Shown: positions 1-5,133 of the stretch, one piece after another
Position numbering within the stretch: the first letter of the stretch is position 1
How the letters are laid out: the number at the start of each line of letters is the position of its first letter
Source of the DNA: Planctomycetaceae bacterium
GTDB taxonomy: Bacteria; Planctomycetota; Planctomycetia; Pirellulales; UBA1268
Length of the DNA: 5,133 bases
Direction: 5' to 3'
NCBI GenBank assembly: GCA_947464585.1
Contig: CANHYS010000219.1
Location: 1 to 5,133 of the forward strand
Translations under genes and position numbers: made by a program
The notes under the pieces: model-generated
What the model saw: only the letters and a program-made list of their open reading frames with translations
Database searches by the model: none
Told to the model about the DNA's origin: nothing

Positions 1-1088
1 CGAAGGTCCGCCCGCGACGAGGCGATCTCAGCCCTGGCCGAGCGGATGTTGCCCTGGTTCCGATCGAAGAGCGGCACCGCCATCATCACCTGCACGAGGC
101 CCTGATCCATGGCAGGGATGCCGACCTGCCGTTGATAGCCGCCCATCAGGTTGATGTTCGGAATCGGCTGCACGACGGCCCGTTCCAGAGCCCACTGGGC
201 GCGGGCAATGTCGGACTCCGCCACGCGTGGTTTGGCGTTGCTCCGCACCACCGCCTCTTGCAGCGTCTTCAGGTCGAAGTTCGGCAGTTTGCGAAACAGG
301 TCACCCTCGATGGTGCCGACGTCGGCACGCGGGAGGCCGATCGCGGTGGCGACCTGCCGTCGCCCGGTCTCGATGTAGACCGATGCGTTGAGGAGGCGAA
401 CCTCGGCCCGATCCCGTTCGATGCTCCAAAAGAGGACGTCAGCCTTCGTGCCCTCACCAGCCTCGGCCAGTTGCCGACCGATCTCGAAGGAGCGCTTGGC
501 GATATCCAGCAGCAGCTGATAGATCTCGACGCGGCGTTGTGACACAAGCAACGCATAGAAAGTCTGCCGCACTTCGGTGAGCACGTCATAGCGGGCGCGG
601 ATGAGCTGATACTCCGCCATCTGCACCTCCCGCAGGGCCGCCTGCTGGGCAAGACGCAGTTTGCCGGCGGTCACGAGATCCTGAGCGACGGTGCCGCTCC
701 ACTGGCTTTGATCGCCCGCAATCTGCGGAGAGAAGCCGGCGATGACGGGGTTCGGGTAGAGCCGCGCCTGCACCGCCTTGCCGCGGGCCGCCTCGACCGC
801 GGCCTGCGCGGTCCGCAGCTTCGGATGATTCTGGAGCGCCATCGCCACGAACTCTTCGAGCGTCTTGGGCGACGGGCCATGGGCCGCGTCCTGCGCGGCC
901 GCGTCGATCAGCGGCACCGGGACGTTTTCGGGCATGCTGCCGAGAGGCACGCCCGATTCAGGCAGGCGGAGGCTGCTGTTCGTCTTCGCCCAATCTTCTC
1001 CGCGGCAAACATGCGAAGCGACAAGACCGACGCCCAGCATGGCACCGACCTGCAAAACTGCGGCCAAAGCGACCGTCCAACGAGACAT
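1..1088 (-). CDS. TolC/CzcC-family outer-membrane efflux protein (3' end missing)
   Basis: Reading the minus strand from the ATG at 1086-1088 gives 362 open codons to the window edge, so the gene is cut by the window rather than broken. Residues about 1-29 look like a Sec signal peptide (MSRW start, hydrophobic core, possible cleavage near ASHVCRG); C28 lacks a proper lipobox. Residues 73-114 carry the typical outer-membrane-factor start: an LEEFVAMALQNHPKL helix, then an Ala-rich coiled coil ending in ARLYPNP. A barrel strand follows (about 131-143, ending VTAGK), then long helices (about 144-250), then the second repeat, whose strand has PLFDRNQGNI (339-348). That motif is characteristic of CzcC-like members. 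The family is usually about 420-480 residues, so roughly 60-120 are missing. Known role: a trimeric outer-membrane and periplasmic exit duct for RND, ABC or MFS pumps. An in-frame ATG at 1133 would add 15 residues; 1088 is preferred because GAGG lies 6 nt upstream and the signal peptide is more compact. It is divergent from the ABC genes, so co-function is inference; an RND operon continuing left is equally possible. Confidence 0.9.
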   Translation of the reverse strand, partial: MSRWTVALAAVLQVGAMLGVGLVASHVCRGEDWAKTNSSLRLPESGVPLGSMPENVPVPLIDAAAQDAAHGPSPKTLEEFVAMALQNHPKLRTAQAAVEAARGKAVQARLYPNPVIAGFSPQIAGDQSQWSGTVAQDLVTAGKLRLAQQAALREVQMAEYQLIRARYDVLTEVRQTFYALLVSQRRVEIYQLLLDIAKRSFEIGRQLAEAGEGTKADVLFWSIERDRAEVRLLNASVYIETGRRQVATAIGLPRADVGTIEGDLFRKLPNFDLKTLQEAVVRSNAKPRVAESDIARAQWALERAVVQPIPNINLMGGYQRQVGIPAMDQGLVQVMMAVPLFDRNQGNIRSARAEIASSRADL

Positions 1089-1094
1089 CGTGAA

Positions 1095-1098
1095 CCTC
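1095..1098 (-). promoter_or_regulatory. Ribosome binding site of the TolC-family gene
   Basis: The minus strand reads ACGAGGTTCACGATG here, placing GAGG 6 nt before the ATG at 1088. This spacing is good and is the main reason for choosing 1088. The in-frame upstream ATG at 1133 has only a looser purine stretch (CGAGAGACC) before it. Confidence 0.5.
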
Positions 1099-1232
1099 GT
1101 GATGGCAACGTGGAGATGGAGGCGTGTGATCATGCTGGTCTCTCGGGGCGTTCCGCCATCCGGAGAATTCGGCAGACTCACCCCAGTTGCTTCAGCCGGA
1201 ACAGGCCGCTCATCCAGAATCCCCGGCAGGCT

Positions 1233-1261
1233 TTCACATCACACGTAAAAATGGGTACATT
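1233..1261 (+). promoter_or_regulatory. Candidate sigma70-type promoter for the ABC transporter operon
   Basis: TTCACA at 1233-1238 matches 5 of 6 bases of the -35 consensus. A 17-nt spacer separates it from TACATT at 1256-1261, which matches 4 of 6 bases of the -10 consensus. The spacer contains one of the few A-rich stretches in this GC-rich region. Transcription would begin near 1268, leaving a leader of about 40 nt before the TTG at 1307. The position makes sense for the gene pair, but promoter consensus in this organism is not known to me, and such matches also occur by chance. Confidence 0.35.
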
Positions 1262-1290
1262 GGGCGACGAAAACAAGCCGCAGACGCCTT

Positions 1291-1295
1291 GGGAG
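1291..1295 (+). promoter_or_regulatory. Probable ribosome binding site for the ATPase gene
   Basis: GGGAG lies 11 nt before the proposed TTG start at 1307, slightly farther than ideal. A competing TTG at 1289 has no recognisable Shine-Dalgarno sequence upstream, which favours 1307. Confidence 0.4.
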
Positions 1296-1306
1296 TTGGC
1301 TTATCC

Positions 1307-2068
1307 TTGTCGATCCTCCGCGCAGAACATCTGCAGAAGACGTTTGGTGGCAGCGGTGCCGGCGCCGCGAGCGTGGCCGCCCTGGACGGGGTCGATCTCT
1401 CCATTGAGCAGGGTGAGTTTGTGGCGATCACCGGTGCCTCCGGCTCCGGCAAGAGCACGCTGCTCCACCTGCTCGGCGGAATCTCGCGGCCCACGGCGGG
1501 CAGCGTGTTTCTGGAGGGCGTCGATCTGGCGTCGCTCGACGACGATGCGTTGGCCCGGGTGCGCCGCCGGCGGATCGGGTTCGTCTTCCAGCGATACAAC
1601 CTGCTCCCGGAACTGTCGCTGGTGGAAAATGTCGCGTTGCCGCTGGTGCTCGACGGCGTGGCAGATGCCCGTTCCGAGGCGGCCGCCCGCGCGGCCCTGG
1701 AAACGGTCGGGCTCACGCCGCGTGCGGGCCATCGACCGGACGAACTGTCGGGCGGCGAACAGCAGCGTGGGGCGATCGCCCGAGCCCTCGTCGCCGAGCC
1801 GGCAATCGTGCTGGCGGACGAGCCGACCGGGGCCCTTGATTCTGTGAACTCACGCCGCGTCATCGAACTGCTCATGCGACTGGTGAAAGAACGCAGGCAG
1901 ACGGTGATTCTCGTGACACACGACCCCATCATCGCCGTCGCGGCCGGACGGACGATCCGCATGCGTGACGGCAGGATCGAGGCGGATCACTCCAACGGAC
2001 CTGATCGCGGCGTCGGGGCTGCGGCAGCGCCGCCATCGGCCGCGTCAACCGGAGCAGCCCGGCAATGA
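1307..2068 (+). CDS. ABC transporter ATP-binding protein, MacB/LolD type
   Basis: This 253-residue nucleotide-binding subunit would power the permease encoded directly downstream from the cytoplasmic face of the inner membrane. All ATPase motifs are intact: Walker A GASGSGKST (43-51), Q-loop in FQRYNLLP (Q95), signature LSGGEQQR (147-154), Walker B IVLADE (167-172), D-loop GALD (175-178) and H-loop His205 in VTHD. The FQxYNLLP Q-loop, the VENVALPL segment and the overall length are typical of the MacB/LolD/FtsE-like group that works with FtsX-type permeases. The start is uncertain. The frame is open back to a TTG at 1187, but family similarity begins at LSILRAEHLQKTF, so the TTG at 1307 is chosen; GGGAG lies at 1291-1295, 11 nt upstream. 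No in-frame ATG is available. Residues about 222-253 form an Ala/Pro/Gly-rich tail beyond the normal domain end. The stop overlaps the permease start as ATGA, indicating translational coupling. The substrate is unknown. Confidence 0.93.
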   Translation: MSILRAEHLQKTFGGSGAGAASVAALDGVDLSIEQGEFVAITGASGSGKSTLLHLLGGISRPTAGSVFLEGVDLASLDDDALARVRRRRIGFVFQRYNLLPELSLVENVALPLVLDGVADARSEAAARAALETVGLTPRAGHRPDELSGGEQQRGAIARALVAEPAIVLADEPTGALDSVNSRRVIELLMRLVKERRQTVILVTHDPIIAVAAGRTIRMRDGRIEADHSNGPDRGVGAAAAPPSAASTGAARQ

Positions 2069-4575
2069 CCATCAGCAGGCTCCTCCGCAGACAGTGGCGG
2101 AAGCGGCCGGGGCGGGCATTGGCCACCGCGGCGAGCGTGGCGGTGGCTGTGGCCGCCGTGGTGGCGACATGGGTCGCGGCCGATGCCTCGCGGGCGGGCT
2201 ACAGGCGGCTGGCCGAAACCGTTGAGGGCGTGCCCTCAATCGACATCTCGGCCCGCGGCGGAGGCCGCTTCGAGGCGACTGTGTTGCCGCGGTTGGCCGA
2301 CATCCCCGGTGTACGAGCCGTGGTGCCACTGTTTTTCCGGCCGACGCTCCTGCGGGTGGGCGAGAAACGGGTCCGCGAGGTGGCTGTCGGAGTCGATGCC
2401 GCCGCACTCGTGGAGGCCGGTCTGCTCACCCTCACGTCGGGCAGGCCGTGCGAGGCGGCCGACGAGGTCGTGCTCGATGCCGCCTTGGCCGATGGCCTTA
2501 CGAAGCGGATCGGCGACGAGGTGATCATGTTCGCCCGACGGAGCATTCGTCGGATGACGGTTGTGGGCCTCGCCGACAGCCAGTCGCTCAAGTGGTTTGC
2601 CGAGGGGGGAGGCGTGGTCGTGGACATCCAGCCGCTGGAGGAGATGTCGAACGCCTTTGGTCTCGTGGATCGTGTCCGCGTGGTGATTGCACCGGGCGGC
2701 TCGCGGCCAGCCGTGTTGGAGGCTATCGCCAAACGGCTCCCTCCCACGCTCACGGCGGAGGTGCCCGCCGGTCGCGCGGGCATGGCGGAGGACGTGCTCC
2801 ATTCCGCGAACCTTGGCCTCGATTTCGTCACGGGGCTCACGGTAGCGATGGCTTGGTTCATCGTGGGCAACGCCATGCTGATGAATGTCACCGAGCGGCG
2901 GCGGTCGTTCGCGTTGCTGCGTGTGCTCGGTGCCACCGGCCGGCAGGTGGAGCGGTTCGTGATGGCGGAGGCGGCTCTGCTTGGCGGGGCGGGGTCGGTG
3001 GTCGGGGCCGCTGCGGGGCTGGCTGCGGCGGTGCCAATCTCAGCCGGTATCTCCCGCACGCTCCAGGCGCCGACGGCGTCGCTCGTGGTGCATCCGCTCG
3101 TGATTCCGGCGGCGGTCGTTTTGGGGACGCTCGTTGCCGTGGCGGCGGCATGGTGGCCGGCACGCGAGGCGGCCGATGTCGAGCCGCTGGCTGGGCTCGC
3201 GCAAGCACCACCGCCGCCGCGGGGGGTGTCTGGTCGGTTTCTCGCGATGGCGGTGGTCATGTGGGTGGTGTCGGCGGTCGTCATGACACTCGTCGTCTGG
3301 GAGAAGTTGCCGCCGAGGGCGGCGGTGCCCGCCGGCATCCTGATGATGCTCGCCTTCGTGGCCACAACGCCCGTTGTGCTGCCCACGCTTGGCGCGGCGT
3401 GTGCGAGACTGATCCCAGACCGCTGGCGGATCGAACGGACCTTGGCAGTCGAACAGATCATACGACAGCCCATCCGCACGGCGCTCACCACCGGCGTCTT
3501 GGTCGTGGCCGTGAGCAACGCCATCGGCCTTGGGCACGCCATCCGCGATAACGTCGATGATGTCCGCGGCTGGTATACGCGGCTCATGCGGGCCGACTGG
3601 ATGCTCACGCATGCCGGGATGGTGAGTGGCGGCCTGGCCATGGCAGGACCGAAGATTCGCATGGCCGAGGAGGAAGTTCGTGCCCTGCCGGGAGTGAAGC
3701 GGGTCGAGGGGATCGGCGTGGCCGCCGGGCGGGTGGCCGGTGGCGCCTGTGTGGTGGTGGCCCGCGATATTCCCGCCGACACCCCGCTCCCAACCGATCC
3801 CGTGGGGACGACCGAGGCCGATCTGAGATTGGCGCTCGACCGGGGCGAAGCGGCGGCCGGCACGCTGTTGGCCCGTCGGTCCGGCATCAAGCCGGGAGAC
3901 GAGGTGGAGGTGGAGGTGTATGGGCGGACGGCCCGCGTGAAGATCGCGGCACTCATCGTCGACTACACGTCGGGCGGCGCGTCGCTGCTGCTGCGGCGTG
4001 ATGTGGCGGCGCGGCTCTTCGGCATGGAAGCCGCTGACATCGTGCTGGTAACGGCCAAACCGGGAGCGATGGTGAGCCTTCGCGACCCCCTGCAACGGAT
4101 CGCCGAATCGCACGGCATGCTGCTGCGTTCGTTTGAGAACGTGCAGACGTTCATCAACGGGATCGTGGGTGGAGTAGTCAATTCGCTGTGGGCGATTCTC
4201 GGTCTGGGCTTCGTGGTCGGCAGTCTCGGTGTGGCCAACACGGTGACGATGAACGTGCTGGAGAAGACCCGCACGCTGGGCCTGTTGCGGGCCGTCGGCA
4301 TGACCAGCGGCCAAGTGACCCGTCTCGTGGTGCTCGAGAGCGTGCTCCTCGGTGTGTCGGGCGGGCTGATCGGCGCCGTGGGGGGCATGTTCACGGCGCT
4401 GTTGATCCAACTCGCGAGCCAGCCGCTCCTCGGGCACCCGATCCGCGCCTCGCTGCGGCCGAGCGTGGTGGCCGTGAACCTCGTTGCGGCGGTGGTCGTC
4501 ACGGCGCTGGCCGCCTGGATTCCGGCCCGGAGGGCCGTCCGCCTCGACCTGCTCGAGTCGATCGCGGCGGAATGA
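2065..4575 (+). CDS. FtsX/MacB-family ABC transporter permease with duplicated FtsX domain
   Basis: This 836-residue inner-membrane protein is the membrane partner of the preceding ATPase. By eye there are ten hydrophobic segments: about 18-38, 250-272, 300-325, 345-365, 391-412, 420-443, 470-490, 700-727, 753-783 and 800-820. Two large extracytoplasmic regions (about 40-248 and 491-698) match the MacB periplasmic core position. Each is followed by an FtsX domain. The two copies align: NAMLMNVTERRRSFALLRVLGA (269-290) with NTVTMNVLEKTRTLGLLRAVGM (725-746), and WWPAREA (363-369) with WIPARRA (818-824). The layout is therefore 4 + 2 + 4 helices, as in long permeases such as YbbP, not the 4-helix MacB or the BceB layout with one large external domain. 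The family uses ATP to drive conformational change across the periplasm (lipoprotein, toxin or peptide export, or enzyme activation); the substrate here is unknown. The ATG overlaps the ATPase stop by 4 bp, with GGAG at 2051-2054 upstream. No frameshift or truncation is seen. Confidence 0.93.
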   Translation: MTISRLLRRQWRKRPGRALATAASVAVAVAAVVATWVAADASRAGYRRLAETVEGVPSIDISARGGGRFEATVLPRLADIPGVRAVVPLFFRPTLLRVGEKRVREVAVGVDAAALVEAGLLTLTSGRPCEAADEVVLDAALADGLTKRIGDEVIMFARRSIRRMTVVGLADSQSLKWFAEGGGVVVDIQPLEEMSNAFGLVDRVRVVIAPGGSRPAVLEAIAKRLPPTLTAEVPAGRAGMAEDVLHSANLGLDFVTGLTVAMAWFIVGNAMLMNVTERRRSFALLRVLGATGRQVERFVMAEAALLGGAGSVVGAAAGLAAAVPISAGISRTLQAPTASLVVHPLVIPAAVVLGTLVAVAAAWWPAREAADVEPLAGLAQAPPPPRGVSGRFLAMAVVMWVVSAVVMTLVVWEKLPPRAAVPAGILMMLAFVATTPVVLPTLGAACARLIPDRWRIERTLAVEQIIRQPIRTALTTGVLVVAVSNAIGLGHAIRDNVDDVRGWYTRLMRADWMLTHAGMVSGGLAMAGPKIRMAEEEVRALPGVKRVEGIGVAAGRVAGGACVVVARDIPADTPLPTDPVGTTEADLRLALDRGEAAAGTLLARRSGIKPGDEVEVEVYGRTARVKIAALIVDYTSGGASLLLRRDVAARLFGMEAADIVLVTAKPGAMVSLRDPLQRIAESHGMLLRSFENVQTFINGIVGGVVNSLWAILGLGFVVGSLGVANTVTMNVLEKTRTLGLLRAVGMTSGQVTRLVVLESVLLGVSGGLIGAVGGMFTALLIQLASQPLLGHPIRASLRPSVVAVNLVAAVVVTALAAWIPARRAVRLDLLESIAAE
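3901..3918 (+). repeat. Three tandem GAGGTG hexamers inside the permease gene
   Basis: Three perfect in-frame copies of GAGGTG encode EVEVEV (residues 613-618) in the second periplasmic region, just after a KPGDE turn. Alternating charged and hydrophobic residues fit an exposed beta-strand. It is probably an ordinary coding coincidence, though a short tandem repeat can vary in copy number without breaking the frame. Confidence 0.6.
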
Positions 4576-4637
4576 CGGCCGCCTGTCGGGCCAGCCGGGC
4601 AGTGGATGGTGCGATCGGGAAGACCTTGCGGCCGTCA
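4573..4637 (+). repeat. 10-bp perfect inverted repeat starting at the permease stop codon
   Basis: TGACGGCCGC at 4573-4582, which includes the stop codon, is the exact reverse complement of GCGGCCGTCA at 4628-4637. The 45-nt loop contains a smaller imperfect hairpin around CTGTCGGGCCAGCCGGGCAG. A paired structure could protect the 3' end of the operon mRNA or contribute to termination. No T-run follows, so it is not a canonical intrinsic terminator. Confidence 0.4.
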
Positions 4638-4721
4638 AGCTGTGCCGCCGGTTCGGGTCGTACGGGCCAATCCAATCGTGTCCATGCGCTCGGTTCTGTG
4701 GGTCGATCCAATTCCTCCGTA

Positions 4722-4745
4722 GGTGCCACCTCTCGACATGGCACC
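4722..4745 (+). promoter_or_regulatory. Stem-loop in the leader of the outer-membrane protein gene
   Basis: GGTGCCA (4722-4728) and TGGCACC (4739-4745) form a perfect 7-bp stem with a 10-nt loop, ending 34 nt before the ATG at 4780. No T-run follows on either strand, so termination is unlikely. It could be an operator dyad or an mRNA leader hairpin. The alternative in-frame ATG at 4738 begins at the last loop base and enters the stem, which would hinder initiation there and supports the 4780 start. Confidence 0.35.
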
Positions 4746-4768
4746 GGAAGGAAACTGGGTCAATCGCT

Positions 4769-4772
4769 GGAG
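4769..4772 (+). promoter_or_regulatory. Ribosome binding site of the outer-membrane protein gene
   Basis: GGAG is placed 7 nt before the ATG at 4780. The alternative in-frame ATG at 4738 has only AGGTG about 13 nt upstream, so this site decides the start in favour of 4780. Confidence 0.5.
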
Positions 4773-4779
4773 CCTTGCC

Positions 4780-5133
4780 ATGCGCATCCTGCTGTGGGGA
4801 ATCCTGTTCGGGGTGTCGGCCGCTGTGTCGGCCATGCCCTCGGTTGGGTCCGATGAGATCGGACTGGACAGCCACCTGCTCACGCCCGTTGCCGACGACG
4901 GGGGCTTTGACGGTCAGGCGGCAGGATGCTGCGACGAGTTGGATGCTGATTGCCCGTCGCGTCGGTTCTACATCACCGGCATCATTGGCGCGTCGTTTGG
5001 CACCTTGCAGAGCGGCGGCATCACTACCGAGGGCAATTTCCCCAACACCGGCCGGGCCACCGACAGCCTGCTGACGGCCGGCGGCGCCGTCGGCATGGCG
5101 TTCGACCGTGCCAATGGTCTGCTACGACTTGAG
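4780..5133 (+). CDS. Secreted protein, probable outer-membrane beta-barrel (N-terminal part, 3' end missing)
   Basis: The first 118 codons are present and the frame is open to the window edge. Residues 1-18 (MRILLWGILFGVSAAVSA) form a compact Sec signal peptide with a likely VSA cleavage site, so the product is exported. Residues about 19-60 form an acidic, low-complexity linker with Cys50, Cys51 and Cys58. From FYITGIIGASFG (63-74) the pattern becomes alternating hydrophobic/polar with Gly, then a loop-like stretch (about 75-95) and a second strand-like stretch, LLTAGGAVGMAFDR (97-110). This resembles the first two strands of porin-like or OMP-type barrels, where one strand begins just after an aromatic residue and the next carries a GxxxG-rich face. 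The family call is by pattern only; the C-terminal strand that would confirm a barrel is outside the window. An ATG at 4738 would add 14 residues before the signal peptide but has a weaker ribosome binding site. Whether it is functionally linked to the transporter upstream is unknown. Confidence 0.7.
   Translation, partial: MRILLWGILFGVSAAVSAMPSVGSDEIGLDSHLLTPVADDGGFDGQAAGCCDELDADCPSRRFYITGIIGASFGTLQSGGITTEGNFPNTGRATDSLLTAGGAVGMAFDRANGLLRLE

Larger units (their letters stand above)
1089..1306. other. Divergent intergenic region
   Basis: This 218-bp stretch separates the left-reading TolC-family gene from the right-reading ABC genes, so it should hold promoters for both directions. A right-reading sigma70-like candidate is listed separately. 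I found no convincing -10/-35 pair on the minus strand. Around 1152-1164 there is a small TCCG/CGGA inverted repeat with a 5-nt loop, too weak to call an operator. Open frames cross the region, but their translations show no family resemblance. Confidence 0.6.
4576..4779. other. Intergenic region before the outer-membrane protein gene
   Basis: This 204-bp gap contains the 3' arm of the inverted repeat at the permease stop and a second stem-loop at 4722-4745. I found no convincing promoter, although the length and the unrelated downstream gene suggest that one is present. No coding sequence with recognisable similarity is seen; the open frames here are continuations of shadow frames. Confidence 0.5.

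Noticed and set aside
132..542. 136-codon plus-strand open frame near the left edge
   Set aside because: It lies opposite the TolC-family reading frame, which shows clear family motifs over the same bases.
1089..1306. Small gene or riboswitch in the divergent intergenic region
   Set aside because: No short frame with a good start and convincing protein, and no structured-RNA motif that I recognise.
708..1847. 379-codon plus-strand open frame across the TolC-family gene, the intergenic region and the ATPase
   Set aside because: It runs antisense to one supported gene and out of frame with another; the translation is Arg-rich and unlike any family.
2448..3551. 367-codon plus-strand open frame inside the permease gene
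   Set aside because: The Gly/Arg-rich translation (many RGG-like stretches) is a frame-shifted reading of the permease, without independent support.
2199..3956. 585-codon open frame antisense to the permease gene
   Set aside because: Its translation is Ser/Thr/Ala/Arg-rich low complexity with no recognisable domain, as expected opposite a GC-biased gene. The plus-strand frame has clear FtsX motifs and membrane segments.
4573..4637. Intrinsic transcription terminator
   Set aside because: There is an inverted repeat but no T-run after the 3' arm and the loop is long, so it is listed as a repeat only.
3040..4875. 611-codon open frame antisense to the permease and intergenic region
   Set aside because: The translation is His/Arg/Gln/Asp-rich with no hydrophobic core or motif. 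It spans a gene and an intergenic region alike, typical of a GC-driven shadow.

Overview
The window is high-GC DNA with Gram-negative-type genes: an outer-membrane efflux protein, a secreted outer-membrane protein and an envelope ABC transporter. The gene style (TolC/CzcC-like protein, MacB/LolD-type ATPase next to a long double-FtsX permease, and a short signal peptide ahead of a beta-barrel) would fit a planctomycete. That assignment is an impression from memory, not a proof; another high-GC Gram-negative phylum is possible.

Layout. Positions 1-1088 (minus strand) hold the N-terminal 362 codons of a TolC/CzcC-family outer-membrane factor whose 3' end lies beyond position 1. A 218-bp divergent intergenic region (1089-1306) follows, with a plausible sigma70-like promoter reading right. 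Positions 1307-2068 (plus) encode an ABC ATPase of the MacB/LolD type, probably starting at a TTG. Its stop codon overlaps by 4 bp (ATGA) the start of an 836-residue FtsX-family permease (2065-4575). A 204-bp gap (4576-4779) contains two inverted repeats. At 4780 a further plus-strand gene starts and runs off the right edge: a signal peptide, a Cys-containing acidic linker, then what looks like the start of an outer-membrane beta-barrel.

How they may work together. ATPase and permease clearly form one translationally coupled transporter. The permease looks like two four-helix FtsX/MacB units joined by a two-helix linker, so one polypeptide plus two ATPases could form a complete MacB-like mechanotransmission machine. 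The divergent TolC-family gene could supply an outer-membrane exit duct, but no periplasmic adaptor (MacA/HlyD type) is visible. Its sequence also resembles CzcC proteins, which usually belong to RND operons, so the pairing is uncertain. Substrates cannot be deduced.

I see no RNA gene, CRISPR array, insertion sequence or clear new system. The region reads as ordinary envelope-transport genes with a few details worth checking.
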